DNA from: Bacteroidota bacterium
GTDB taxonomy: Bacteria; Bacteroidota; Ignavibacteria; Ignavibacteriales; Ignavibacteriaceae
DNA: 64,000 nucleotides
Assembly (NCBI GenBank): GCA_022573715.1
Contig: JACZTL010000017.1
Coordinates: forward strand, 1 to 64,000
Reading direction: 5' to 3'
Shown in pieces: positions 33,831-42,958 of the stretch (its first letter is position 1; each line of letters starts with the position of its first letter). The notes beneath the pieces were generated by a model. The model did no database searches, was not told the DNA's origin, and saw nothing but the letters and a program-made list of their open reading frames with translations. A program made the position numbers and the translations under genes.

Positions 33831-35729
33831 TTAAGGAATTAATGATCCATCAACATCTCCCGCTGCTAAAGCTTTTATATTAACTGATTCATTTTGTGAA
33901 GTTATTGTGATTGAAGCCGGTACATCAAATACCCAATCTTGTATTGAAAAGGATGAAATCAAACCGGCAAATCTTCTTACCATTAGAAGTGCGTCTGTGC
34001 TATTTATACTGCCGTCATTGTTAACATCTCCGGCTTTCTTTTGCAAGTCAGTAAATGTATCAAGATTTGCAAAGACTCTTACAGTTCTTAAAGCATCTGT
34101 AGCGTTAACACCGCCCCAGGCATTTGTTGTGGTCAATGTAATTTGATATGAACCTGGAAGAAGATTATTAAATTGAAATTCACCTGAAGAATTAGTGCTT
34201 GCTTCAATAGTAGAACTAGATGAAGTTAGTTTCAGAGTAACATTTGCAAGCGGTGAGTTTGAAGAATTATTATACATAACTTTTCCGCTGAAAGTATAAT
34301 ATGTAACAACAGCACTAAACGAAGCCGATATTGAATGATTTGCTGTGACATTTGAAAATGTGTAGTTTTGCCCGGACGGAGTTGTTACAGTTTCAGGGTT
34401 TCCGTCAACTGTAATGCTATCAATTTTATATCCTGTATTTGGTGTAATTGTGTAAGCTTGACTTCCACCTGAGTTAATTGAAGTAACACCTAGCGGAGTA
34501 ATACTTCCGTTTACACCTGCACTTGAAGTTATTGTAAATAATGATGCGGAATTTTCAACTATTACATTACCAGCACTGGGTATTATATTAGCTCTAACAT
34601 AATTAACACCGTTATTTGTAAATGGTGTTAAGGTTTCAGTAGCATTCCCCTGTGTAAAAACAACATTACCCCAGTTATTTGGTACAATAATATCTGTTGT
34701 TAATGGATAATTATAAATATTATCATCAAGTCCATCTCCTACATCAATAATAATTTGGTTTGATGAATTAGAAACAACATTAAAGGAAAAATTATCTCTT
34801 TCTTTTATATAGCGTGTAACATTGCCAACTGTTTCTACCCAGATATCATTATTATCAGATTTATCTTTTACCCATTGAGTAAAGGTTAATAACCATTCAT
34901 TTGAAATCGGTAAATACATTTCTTCAAGAGAATCAACCATATTAGCAAAAGGTAAAACTTCGTGACCAAAAAATATTGTCCATTTTTCATTGTTTATAGA
35001 GCTCAGTAAATAATTTTTATACTCAATTAGTTCATCCAAATCATCATTCATAGTATTTCTTGGTAAATGGAATTCAGGTTCTTTGGCTGTTAAATCATAC
35101 CATTGATTCCCGAATATCGAGGAAGAGTTTGGTTGACTACCACCTGCTCTACTGTTTACATAATAAAGATTTGCTATATTATCGATAGTTGAATTATGTT
35201 GGTTGTACGGATATGCCATACTAATTACATCTTGTCCTATTTTCTCTTCTATAATTTTTTTTGATTGATATAATTCGTATTCTATTGTTCCGGGTGTAGT
35301 TTTATTACCAACATCTAATTGAGGTAAGTGCGGGTGAGTCATAGTGTGTGCAGCCATCTCGTGTCCTTCCTGAGCCATTTCTAAAAACTGCGGCCATACA
35401 CCGTACCTCCATTCTGCAGGATGATCATCATTTATAAAATCAGCTGCTAGATAAAAAGTAGCAAGAAAACCGAACTGATTTAATATAGGTCTTACATTTA
35501 TGTAGTGCGTTTGATAATTGTCATCAAAAGAAAATGAAAAAGCTGATTTTTTATCATCTGCCCATTTCTTAACAATTATATCCCCAACATTAGTTGAATT
35601 TGTTTTATTGATAGATTGTTTTTTGTCAATTGTTTTCTCACTTCCCCAAGTATTTGAATTAAATAAAAGGATGAGGGACAGCAAGAGAAATAAGAAATTG
35701 TTTGAAAAAGATTTTGTGTGTTTATTCAT
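33831..35729 (-). CDS. Secreted polysaccharide deacetylase with InlB-type, carboxypeptidase-regulatory-like and dockerin-like modules
   Basis: 632 residues from ATG 35729; GTG 35741 is an alternative. After a signal peptide comes a NodB domain at about 55-290. Its metal and catalytic motifs are FSFSFDDNYQTHY (D-D) and HTMTHPHLPQ (H..TH), with YPYNQHNSTI and FFGHEVLPF later. This suits a zinc-dependent de-N-acetylase of glycans. Residues about 385-470 form a divergent InlB B-repeat (SITVDGNPETVTTPSGQNYT). About 475-560 form a CarboxypepD-reg-like unit (KVMYNNSSNSPLANVTLKL). The end has dockerin-type calcium loops (GDVNNDGSINSTDALLMVRR; AAGDVDGS). No T9SS tail is present. Dockerins of this kind occur without cellulosomes; the partner is unknown. 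Confidence 0.88.
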   Translation of the reverse strand: MNKHTKSFSNNFLFLLLSLILLFNSNTWGSEKTIDKKQSINKTNSTNVGDIIVKKWADDKKSAFSFSFDDNYQTHYINVRPILNQFGFLATFYLAADFINDDHPAEWRYGVWPQFLEMAQEGHEMAAHTMTHPHLPQLDVGNKTTPGTIEYELYQSKKIIEEKIGQDVISMAYPYNQHNSTIDNIANLYYVNSRAGGSQPNSSSIFGNQWYDLTAKEPEFHLPRNTMNDDLDELIEYKNYLLSSINNEKWTIFFGHEVLPFANMVDSLEEMYLPISNEWLLTFTQWVKDKSDNNDIWVETVGNVTRYIKERDNFSFNVVSNSSNQIIIDVGDGLDDNIYNYPLTTDIIVPNNWGNVVFTQGNATETLTPFTNNGVNYVRANIIPSAGNVIVENSASLFTITSSAGVNGSITPLGVTSINSGGSQAYTITPNTGYKIDSITVDGNPETVTTPSGQNYTFSNVTANHSISASFSAVVTYYTFSGKVMYNNSSNSPLANVTLKLTSSSSTIEASTNSSGEFQFNNLLPGSYQITLTTTNAWGGVNATDALRTVRVFANLDTFTDLQKKAGDVNNDGSINSTDALLMVRRFAGLISSFSIQDWVFDVPASITITSQNESVNIKALAAGDVDGSLIP

Positions 35730-35741
35730 AATAATGAGCAC

Positions 35742-36054
35742 TTTAATGTATTAAATTGAGAAAATAATCTCTATGAAACATTTTCGTAAAATTATATATA
35801 CTTAAAACCTTTGTTTTTTTATTACTTTCAAATTTTTTCATCTATAGTTAAGATATATATACAAAATACGAGCCAAAGAATGAAAAATTCTGAATACGTT
35901 AAAAGTGCTTGTTCGAGTAACTTTTACAAGTAATATGTACTTTCTTGGGATTTTTTAGTATTAAAAATCTTTCGATATTTAACAAAATACACACTTGAAG
36001 GGCTGGCACTAAACTTGATCAATAATTATAATAATTTACTGAAAAGGATAAAAA
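35742..36054. other. AT-rich intergenic stretch upstream of two tiny ORFs
   Basis: No gene was seen. A weak inverted repeat lies at about 35905-35935 (AAAAGT...ACTTTT around TTCGAGTA). It has no known RNA signature. Confidence 0.3.
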
Positions 36055-36156
36055 ATGCATTTAGATTTATTTATGTCAAGTATTCAAGCAATAGCTTTAA
36101 TTTTTACTGGAGTTATTCTTTATTTAGAATTTTTTGTCGAAGACCAAGATTTTTAA
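36055..36156 (+). CDS. Tiny membrane protein, 33 residues
   Basis: ATG 36055 is preceded at the right distance by GAAAAGGATAAAAA. The product, MHLDLFMSSIQAIALIFTGV and on to ...LEFFVEDQDF, has one hydrophobic helix (about 8-25) and an acidic end. It is followed 16 bp later by a second tiny membrane ORF. Small single-span proteins are often subunits or regulators of membrane complexes, but no neighbour indicates which. Family not recognised. Confidence 0.45.
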   Translation: MHLDLFMSSIQAIALIFTGVILYLEFFVEDQDF

Positions 36157-36172
36157 ATATTTAACAATAAAG

Positions 36173-36289
36173 ATGAACCTTTTACTTTTACTCAGCATAA
36201 CTATTAGTTTTATTTTAGTAGCTACAGTTGCTAAAAAACTATTTAAGTTCAACAAAGAAAGAAAAGAACTAAATCAATTGTTTCTTTAG
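36173..36289 (+). CDS. Tiny membrane protein, 38 residues
   Basis: ATG 36173 opens MNLLLLLSITISFILVATVA, a single hydrophobic helix, then a strongly basic cytosolic tail (KKLFKFNKERKELN) to TAG 36287-36289. The ribosome binding site is weak (AATAAAG). Together with the preceding 33-residue ORF it looks like a two-gene unit. The opposite charge of the two tails (acidic, basic) is suggestive of pairing. Confidence 0.4.
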   Translation: MNLLLLLSITISFILVATVAKKLFKFNKERKELNQLFL

Positions 36290-36381
36290 AAAATTATTAG
36301 ACATTACCCTTCTCATTAATTTTACAAATTATATAATTCCCCAGCTCATTCATTTTATATAAATATATTATCTTAGCGAAT

Positions 36382-37452
36382 ATGATTCGCAAGATTATAC
36401 ACATAGATATGGACGCTTTTTTTGCTTCCGTTGAGCAAAGAGATAACCCACAATATAGAGGTAAACCTATTGCAGTAGGACACTCAGGAACAAGAGGTGT
36501 TGTAATGACTGCAAGTTACGAGGCAAGAAAGTTCGGTGTACGTTCCGCAATGTCTTCAAAATATGCATTAAAATTATGTCCAAATTTAATATTTGTTGCC
36601 TCACATTTTGATGTTTATAAAAATGCATCAAAAAAGATGAAGGAAATATTTTTGCGTTACACTGATTTGATTGAACCTATTTCAATCGATGAAGCATTTT
36701 TGGATGTTACCGAAAACAAATTGAACATTTCCTCAGCAACAATCATTGCAAAAAAGATAAAGCAAAACATCAAAGATGAATTAAAATTAACAGCAACAGC
36801 CGGTGTTTCAATAAATAAATTTTTGGCAAAAGTTGCCTCCGGGCTCAATAAACCCGACGGATTAAATGTGATTAAACCGGGCGAAACCGAGAAGTTTATT
36901 GATCAACTTCCAATTAAAAAAATTCCAGGTATAGGTAAAGTAACAGGTGAAAAATTTGAAAACCTTGGTGTTAAATTAGGTAAAGATTTAAAAAAATTAG
37001 AACTGCAATTTCTATTGAATAAATTCGGCAAGCAGGGTAAGTATTTTTATAATGTTGTAAGGTGTTTTGATAACAATCCAATAAAGACAAATCGAATAAG
37101 AAAATCAATAGGAGCAGAGTTAACATTTAGCGAAGACATTGATGATATAGGTGCAATGCTCTTAAAGTTAGAAAAAATTGCGGTAATTGTAGAAAATAGA
37201 ATGAATAAAATTAGCACTTACGGTAAAACGTTGACATTAAAAGTAAAATATTTTGACTTCAAACAAATTACAAGAAGTAAAACACTAAAAGAAGAAGTTA
37301 AAACAAAGGATGAATTGTTTGAAATTTCAAAAAAACTTTTTTTTTCGCATGATGTAGAGAAAAGACCTGTAAGACTACTAGGAATTTATTTGTCAAATTT
37401 AACCGGTAAAAAAGAAAAACCAAAAATATTACAAATGGATTTTGATTTTTAA
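36382..37452 (+). CDS. dinB: DNA polymerase IV (Y-family translesion polymerase)
   Basis: 356 residues. Catalytic motifs are IHIDMDAFFASVEQRDNP (first aspartate), SYEARKFGVRSAM and SIDEAFLDV (Asp-Glu pair). A helix-hairpin-helix IKKIPGIGKVTGEKFENLGV and a little-finger domain follow. It extends damaged templates at the price of fidelity. No LexA-type box was identified upstream. The C-terminus ends with a short hydrophobic tail (KILQMDFDF) that may serve as a clamp-binding peptide (QMDFDF resembles QxxLF). Confidence 0.95.
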   Translation: MIRKIIHIDMDAFFASVEQRDNPQYRGKPIAVGHSGTRGVVMTASYEARKFGVRSAMSSKYALKLCPNLIFVASHFDVYKNASKKMKEIFLRYTDLIEPISIDEAFLDVTENKLNISSATIIAKKIKQNIKDELKLTATAGVSINKFLAKVASGLNKPDGLNVIKPGETEKFIDQLPIKKIPGIGKVTGEKFENLGVKLGKDLKKLELQFLLNKFGKQGKYFYNVVRCFDNNPIKTNRIRKSIGAELTFSEDIDDIGAMLLKLEKIAVIVENRMNKISTYGKTLTLKVKYFDFKQITRSKTLKEEVKTKDELFEISKKLFFSHDVEKRPVRLLGIYLSNLTGKKEKPKILQMDFDF

Positions 37453-37530
37453 ATATTATCTTTTCATTATATTATTTTTATTATTTTGCTCTTAACTTCA
37501 TTTCAAATCAAAAAATTTATTAGGACTATT

Positions 37531-39207
37531 ATGAAAAAGATTTTTTTAATTGTTTTGTTACCTATGTTCCTTGCATATCCGCAGCATTCGGAGCAGCTTC
37601 AAAAATTTGCTAACGACTTTTTTAAATGGAAGTCAATCACACAACCGTTAACAGGCGATGATATACCCCGTATTGAAAGACCGAATCTTTGGGTACCGAA
37701 TTATTCCCCCGAAGCAGTTAAAAATTATAAAAAGAAATACAAAAAATTTAAAAACAGACTTGCAGCAATACCAAAAATAAATTGGACACGCTCCGATAGT
37801 ATAGACTATCTTTTACTTCGCTCCGCTGTTGAAAGAGTAAACTGGGAATTAAATATTCTGAGGCTGCCGGAAAGCCATCCTGAGTTTTATGTGCAGCAAA
37901 CTATCGGCAGTATTTTTGACCTTTTATATATTGCTTCACCTTTTACTGAACAACGTGCAAAAAATTTAATGACAAGGCTCAATGCCATTCCTAAAACAGT
38001 AGCCGATGCAAAGACAAATTTAACTTCTCCTATTAAACCATTTACAAGGATAGCTTTATTTATGTTGAAGGATATTAGGGAAAAATTAAATAAAATGGCA
38101 GATGAATTGGATAAAATAAATCCTGATTTATGGAAATCCAGGCTTCATAAATTAGTAGCGGATGCTGCAAGAGCTTTGGAAAGTTATTCTTTTTGGTTAA
38201 AAAAGCGCCTGCCTAATATGACCGAAGAATTTAATGTGGGAAGAGATGCATATAAATATTTCCTTAAAAACATTGCACTTGTCCCCTACTCTCCGGAAGA
38301 ACTTTTAAAAATGGGTAGACAGGAATGGGATAGGGCTGTTGCTTTTGGCACTTACGAAAAATTAAGAAATGCTAATATCCCGCAAGATAAAATATTCGCC
38401 TCAATGGAAGAACAGATAAAGCAAGAAAGAATTGATGAAATTAAAATTAGAAAATTCCTTGAAGAAAAAAATATTTTTACAATCCCAAAATGGACCCAGC
38501 ATTATTTTCTAAAAGAATTTCATGCTTATTTGAAACCGTTAAATTTCTTGGGAGTAAACGATGATCTTACTTCCAAAAGCCGATCTAATGAAAATGCTTA
38601 CAGATATATTCCTAAGCCATCCAAGGATTTGTCTTTCTTTCAAAAATCTGCAGCAATTGATCCACGTCCATTAATGATCCACGAAGGAATACCCGGTCAT
38701 TTCTTTCAACTTATTTTATCAAGTAAAAATCCGAATATTATAAGACAATATTATTTTGACTCAAACTCAAACGAAGGCATTGGGTTTTACGTAGAAGAAT
38801 TGATGCTTCAATTAGGACTCTTTGATAACAAACCACATACCCGTGAAATAATCTACAGTTTTATGAGACTCCGTGCATTAAGGGTTGACGTGGATATAAA
38901 CCTTGCTTTGGGAAATTATTCAATTAACGATGCAGGTAAATATTTGGAATCTACCGTTCCGATGGATAAAGCAACCGCATACGCCGAAGCAATGTTTTTT
39001 GCTTTGGGACCAGGGCAGGCTATTACATATCAAATAGGAAAAATTCAAATATTGAAATTAATAAGCGATGCAAAAGTAAAAATGGGCGATAAATTTAATC
39101 TTAAAAATTATCATGATTATATGATGCTAAACGGAAACGTACCTATTGCTTTGCAAAGATGGGAGTATCTCGGACTGAATGATGAGATAAAAAAACTATG
39201 GGATTAA
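37531..39207 (+). CDS. DUF885 family secreted metallopeptidase-like protein
   Basis: 558 residues from ATG 37531, which gives a proper signal peptide (MKKIFLIVLLPMFLAYPQ). The in-frame TTG 45 bp upstream does not. The DUF885 signature is the zinc-binding-like MIHEGIPGHFFQL (HExxxxH type) with a downstream glutamate region (NEGIGFYVEELMLQLGLFD). The family is distantly related to M32-type carboxypeptidases. It probably degrades peptides in the periplasm. It is followed by a DPP-IV-like peptidase, which fits peptide feeding. Confidence 0.85.
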   Translation: MKKIFLIVLLPMFLAYPQHSEQLQKFANDFFKWKSITQPLTGDDIPRIERPNLWVPNYSPEAVKNYKKKYKKFKNRLAAIPKINWTRSDSIDYLLLRSAVERVNWELNILRLPESHPEFYVQQTIGSIFDLLYIASPFTEQRAKNLMTRLNAIPKTVADAKTNLTSPIKPFTRIALFMLKDIREKLNKMADELDKINPDLWKSRLHKLVADAARALESYSFWLKKRLPNMTEEFNVGRDAYKYFLKNIALVPYSPEELLKMGRQEWDRAVAFGTYEKLRNANIPQDKIFASMEEQIKQERIDEIKIRKFLEEKNIFTIPKWTQHYFLKEFHAYLKPLNFLGVNDDLTSKSRSNENAYRYIPKPSKDLSFFQKSAAIDPRPLMIHEGIPGHFFQLILSSKNPNIIRQYYFDSNSNEGIGFYVEELMLQLGLFDNKPHTREIIYSFMRLRALRVDVDINLALGNYSINDAGKYLESTVPMDKATAYAEAMFFALGPGQAITYQIGKIQILKLISDAKVKMGDKFNLKNYHDYMMLNGNVPIALQRWEYLGLNDEIKKLWD

Positions 39208-39400
39208 AATAACAAATCTTAAATAAATCCCTAAGAACTATGTTCCTGATTTTGTGATTCGTGATTTACCGACCCCGTTGGTCTATGTACCTGACTCCGT
39301 CGAAACAACTTCGTGAGGACAGGCCTGCTCCGGCGACAGACGGGCTTTGAAAGGCGGGTTTGTTATTTGGAGATCTTATTTTTGTATTTCTATAAAAAGG
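39208..39400. repeat. Mosaic of short repeats between the two peptidase genes
   Basis: The stretch contains a GTGATTCGTGATTTACCGACC-like tract, a CTGACTCCGTCG piece and GGCCTGCTCCGGCGACAGACGGGC. It is richer in G+C than its surroundings and made of the same kind of word-like and palindromic pieces seen elsewhere. No gene is present. Confidence 0.35.
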
Positions 39401-39408
39401 AGAAAAAA

Positions 39409-41595
39409 ATGTTGTTAAATAAGTTCGCTAAAATTTCAGTACTAATTATAATTTATAGCTGTGTCCTTTTTTCACAAACCAAACAGCCACTTACGCTTCA
39501 AGAAATTTTTACTTCCGATGATTTAAGAACAACACCTGTACTAAATATTCAATGGCGCCCGGACAGCAAGGCATTTACTTTCACAAAAAGGAACAGTGAA
39601 ACCGGTTTTTCTGATATCTATAAACATGATATAATATCAGGAACAAATTCAATTTTAATCAGAGGAGACGAATTAGTTTACAATTCAAAAAGAATAAAGA
39701 TGAGTAAATACCGCTGGACAAAAGACGGAAAGTTTTTACTTATCGAAGGACCGATTAAAGCAATTTGGCGTCACTCAACACAAGCTCCTTTTTACTTATT
39801 AAACGTTGCTACTAAAAAAATTACTGCGTTAGCTAAAAATAATACTCATTTAAGAAATGTTAAACTCTCTCCCAACGGAAAGCTCGTCGGTTTTGTTAGG
39901 AGCCATAACATATACGTTGTTGACTTATCAACAGGAAAAGAAAAAGCTGTAACAACAAACGGTACAAATAATATTCTAAACGGAGAATTCGACTGGGTTT
40001 ATGAAGAAGAGTTCGGTTTGGCGGATGCATGGCGATGGTCACCCGACAGCAAAAAAATTGCCTTCTGGCAACTCGATCAAACAAGGGTAAAAGAATTTCA
40101 TTTAATTGACGAGATGTATTCCTACAACAAAGTTTTCAATTTGAAATATCCTAAAGTAGGAGAGCAAAATGCAATCGTTAAAATTGGGGTTGCCGATTTA
40201 GATGCAAGCAAAACTAATTGGATTGATATTGGCAACAATGACGATATTTACATCCCTAGAATTTTCTGGACTAACTCATCTTCAAAACTTGCCGTTTTAA
40301 GATTAAACAGACACCAAAATTTTTTGGAATTGCTGATGGCAAATACCAAAAACGGAAAAACAAAAGTAATCATAACGGATTCAGACCCTGCGTGGATTGA
40401 CGTAAGACACGATGTTTTGTTTCTAAAAAGCAGGGACCAAATAATTTGGACTTCGGAAAAAAGCGGATTTAAACACGCTTATCTTTACGATTATAGAGGA
40501 AAGCTTCTCAATCAAATTACAAAAGGTAATTGGGAGATAACCGAAGTTGCGGACATAGACGAAAAAAATAATTGGCTTTACTTTTACGGTAAAAAAGATT
40601 CTCCAATTCAGCAAAATATTTACAGAGCTAAATTGAACGGAACAAAATTGGAAAGCATTTCAAAAAAACACGGATGGCACAACGGAATTTTTTCACCCAA
40701 TCATCAATATTTTATTGACTACTATTCAAATGCTTCAACGCCTACAAAAACTATATTGAACAATGCGGACGGTTCCATTGTAAGAGTACTCAATGACGGA
40801 AAAATACCTGCATTAAAGAAACATAATATGGTCTATGCTCAATTTGTAAAATTTAAAACTACAGATGGTACAGAATTAAACGGGTATTTTATCAAACCTT
40901 ATAATTTTAATCCGGATAAAAAATACCCGGTTTTAGTTTACGGTTACGGTGGTCCGGGCTCCCAGGTGGTTGTTGACAGATGGGGCAGCTACAGAACTTA
41001 CTGGCATCAGTATATGACTGAGCAAGGTTACATTATTTTTTGTTCTGATAACCGTGGAACCGGTGGAAGAGGAAAAGTTTTTAAGAATTTATCATACGGG
41101 GACTTGAGCAAATGGTCTGTGCACGACCAAATTGAGGGCGCAAAATACCTTGCAAAGCTGCCTTACGTAAATAAAAATCGTATAGGTTTTTGGGGATGGA
41201 GCGGCGGTGGTTATTTAACTATTGCAATGCTCACAAGAGGTGCCGATTATTTTAAGACAGGTGTTGCCGTAGCCCCTGTAACTGATTTTAAATTGTACGA
41301 TGCAATTTGGACAGAAAGATATATGGGTTTGTTAAATGAAAATATTGAAGGATATAAAAAAGCTAATCTTAATAATACAGCAGACGGCTTAAAAGGAAAA
41401 TTGCTAATTATTCATGGCTCCAGTGATGATAATGTTCATTATCAAAACACGTTACAATTTATAAACAGATGTATTTCATTAAACAAAAAGATTGACCTTT
41501 TTATTTATCCTAATAGAGCGCACAGTATTTCGGGTGAAAATACTAGACTACATTTGTTTACAAAAATTACAGATTACTTTTTGAGGAATTTGTAG
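39409..41595 (+). CDS. Dipeptidyl-peptidase IV-like serine peptidase (S9B)
   Basis: 728 residues from ATG 39409, behind AAAAAGGAGAAAAAA. An upstream in-frame start 96 bp earlier lies in repeat-like DNA. A signal peptide is followed by an eight-bladed N-terminal propeller with the substrate glutamate pair (NGEFDWVYEEEFGLADAWRW). The alpha/beta-hydrolase domain begins near residue 470. Nucleophile: GFWGWSGGGYLT. Acid: GSSDDNVHYQNT. Base: YPNRAHSI. It removes X-Pro dipeptides, probably in the periplasm. Confidence 0.93.
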   Translation: MLLNKFAKISVLIIIYSCVLFSQTKQPLTLQEIFTSDDLRTTPVLNIQWRPDSKAFTFTKRNSETGFSDIYKHDIISGTNSILIRGDELVYNSKRIKMSKYRWTKDGKFLLIEGPIKAIWRHSTQAPFYLLNVATKKITALAKNNTHLRNVKLSPNGKLVGFVRSHNIYVVDLSTGKEKAVTTNGTNNILNGEFDWVYEEEFGLADAWRWSPDSKKIAFWQLDQTRVKEFHLIDEMYSYNKVFNLKYPKVGEQNAIVKIGVADLDASKTNWIDIGNNDDIYIPRIFWTNSSSKLAVLRLNRHQNFLELLMANTKNGKTKVIITDSDPAWIDVRHDVLFLKSRDQIIWTSEKSGFKHAYLYDYRGKLLNQITKGNWEITEVADIDEKNNWLYFYGKKDSPIQQNIYRAKLNGTKLESISKKHGWHNGIFSPNHQYFIDYYSNASTPTKTILNNADGSIVRVLNDGKIPALKKHNMVYAQFVKFKTTDGTELNGYFIKPYNFNPDKKYPVLVYGYGGPGSQVVVDRWGSYRTYWHQYMTEQGYIIFCSDNRGTGGRGKVFKNLSYGDLSKWSVHDQIEGAKYLAKLPYVNKNRIGFWGWSGGGYLTIAMLTRGADYFKTGVAVAPVTDFKLYDAIWTERYMGLLNENIEGYKKANLNNTADGLKGKLLIIHGSSDDNVHYQNTLQFINRCISLNKKIDLFIYPNRAHSISGENTRLHLFTKITDYFLRNL

Positions 41596-41661
41596 AATAA
41601 TTTTTAAATATTTAATGTAAAAAAACTCGGTCTGTTGCAGTTCCACTCACGGAGTTAAAAT

Positions 41662-41934
41662 TTATCTGCGTCTGCCCCCACTTCGTCTATCCCGTTGTGG
41701 TCTGGCTTCGTTTACAACTATCATTTTGCCCTTAAGCTCGGAAGTATTTAATTCCTTCATAGCACTTGCTGCTTCGGTATTGTTCATCATTTCCAAAAAT
41801 CCGAATCCTTTAGATTGCTGTGAGAACATATCCCTAATAACTTTACAGTTTTTTACTTTTCCGTATTTTGCAAAAGCATCTTCAAGATCTTGATCGCTTA
41901 CTTCAGGGGAAAGATTTCCGACATAAATATTCAT
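41662..41934 (-). CDS. RRM-type RNA-binding protein
   Basis: 90 residues: one RRM with RNP2 IYVGNLSPEVSDQDLEDAFA and RNP1 KGFGFLEM, ending in an arginine-rich tail (RPQRDRRSGGRRR). Small RRM proteins of this type occur in cyanobacteria and many Bacteroidota and are often cold-induced. It is divergent from the cold-shock gene 312 bp away, which suggests joint control at low temperature (inference). Confidence 0.93.
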   Translation of the reverse strand: MNIYVGNLSPEVSDQDLEDAFAKYGKVKNCKVIRDMFSQQSKGFGFLEMMNNTEAASAMKELNTSELKGKMIVVNEARPQRDRRSGGRRR

Positions 41935-42245
41935 ATTAACTCCTTTGATATATAATACTATTTTTTTTATAATACTAAACCTAATCGAAGAGATAGTAAT
42001 AGCTCAATAATTAGGGGAAAATTATGAGAGGTTTAAATTAAATTTCTAGTACGTAATAATTAAAGATAAACATAATATCATTTATGTACAATTGCATAAA
42101 TAGTTTGGTTGTAAAGAATTTTTTAATTATTTTTGTAAGGTAAGACAGTAGATGTTAGAAGTTGTTGTAGAAGTAGAATTACCCTTCCGATTTTTATAAT
42201 TCCCTGTCAAATTATTTATTTTATTAAAATAGGAGCATCTGTAAT
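41935..42245. promoter_or_regulatory. Divergent region with a probable long cold-shock leader
   Basis: 311 bp without a gene. A Bacteroidota-like promoter TTTG (42104-42107), 20 bp, TATTTTTG (42128-42135) points at the cold-shock gene. It would give a leader of about 100 bases. The leader contains a word-like tract (GTAGATGTTAGAAGTTGTTGTAGAAG). AATAGGAGCAT is the ribosome binding site. A temperature-responsive leader is possible by analogy with cspA. Confidence 0.4.
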
Positions 42246-42458
42246 ATGGCAGAGAGAAAACAAGGAACTGTTAAATGGTTTAACAGTTCAAAAGGTTATG
42301 GTTTTATCCAACAAGAAAACGGCGAAGATGTATTTGTACATTTTCAATCAATTACCGGCGATGGTTATAAAACTTTAAATGAAAACGATAAAGTCGAATT
42401 TTTAGTAACTGAAGGTCAAAAAGGACCTCAGGCATCTGACGTTAAAATAATTAGCTAA
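42246..42458 (+). CDS. Cold-shock domain protein (CspA family)
   Basis: 70 residues: [15 protein letters not shown] (RNP1) and [10 protein letters not shown] (RNP2) of the five-stranded nucleic-acid-binding barrel. It acts as an RNA chaperone. It is preceded by AGGAGC at a good distance and followed by a clear intrinsic terminator. Confidence 0.97.
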   Translation: MAERKQGTVKWFNSSKGYGFIQQENGEDVFVHFQSITGDGYKTLNENDKVEFLVTEGQKGPQASDVKIIS

Positions 42459-42480
42459 GAATATTAATTCTGATTCGTGA

Positions 42481-42506
42481 GTCCCGTAATGTACGGGACT
42501 TTTTTT
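42481..42506 (+). terminator. Intrinsic terminator of the cold-shock gene
   Basis: The stem GTCCCGTA / TACGGGAC (42481-42499, loop ATG) is followed by seven T. It lies 22 bp after the stop codon. Confidence 0.92.
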
Positions 42507-42585
42507 ATTTTAAACCTCCCTTTTACTCAATCCTGAATTATAAACATTTACAAAAGTAGTAGAACTGCTATTATCTGTCACTTTA

Positions 42586-42948
42586 TTATTTTAAAAGAAT
42601 CATCTTCTGTGTTTCAATAAATTTGCCGGCTCCGCTTATGGCAGTTAATCTATAGAAATAAACTCCGCTGCTAAGCTTAGATGCATCAAATGAAAAATTA
42701 TAACTTCCGGTTTTTAATTGCTTATTTACAAATTGAGTTACTTCCTTGCCTAGTATATCATAAATCTTAAACGTAACAAAAGATTCATTAAGGATAGAAA
42801 AAGAAATATTTGTTGAAGGATTAAAAGGGTTTGGGTAATTTTGGTTTAAGGCATAATCTGTTGGAATAAAGTCTTTTACTTCTCCTATACCTGTTGAGGC
42901 TGTCACGGTCGTACCGTGACAGCCATAATCAGTAAATGGATAATACAA
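42586..42948 (-). pseudogene. Orphan T9SS C-terminal sorting domain
   Basis: About 90 residues form a complete type IX sorting domain (NYPNPFNPSTNISFSI, KIYDILGKEV, SSGVYFYRLTA, KMILLK). There is no passenger protein and no signal peptide. The frame opens at TTG 42948, right after the mnmA stop. Its first 20 codons run through a 12-bp-stem palindrome (42898-42924). The most likely reading is a remnant of a secreted protein whose front part was lost. Confidence 0.7.
42898..42924. repeat. Palindrome GGCTGTCACGGT-cgt-ACCGTGACAGCC
   Basis: Perfect 12-bp arms with a 3-base loop, GC-rich against an AT-rich background. It sits at the junction between the orphan sorting domain and the lost front of that gene, so it may mark the deletion or insertion point. 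Confidence 0.75.
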
Positions 42949-42958
42949 ATAAAAAACA

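Noticed and set aside
33831-35729. Cellulosome component because of the dockerin-like repeats
   Set aside because: No cohesin, scaffoldin or cellulase is in the window, and dockerin-type calcium loops are common at the ends of secreted proteins in this group.
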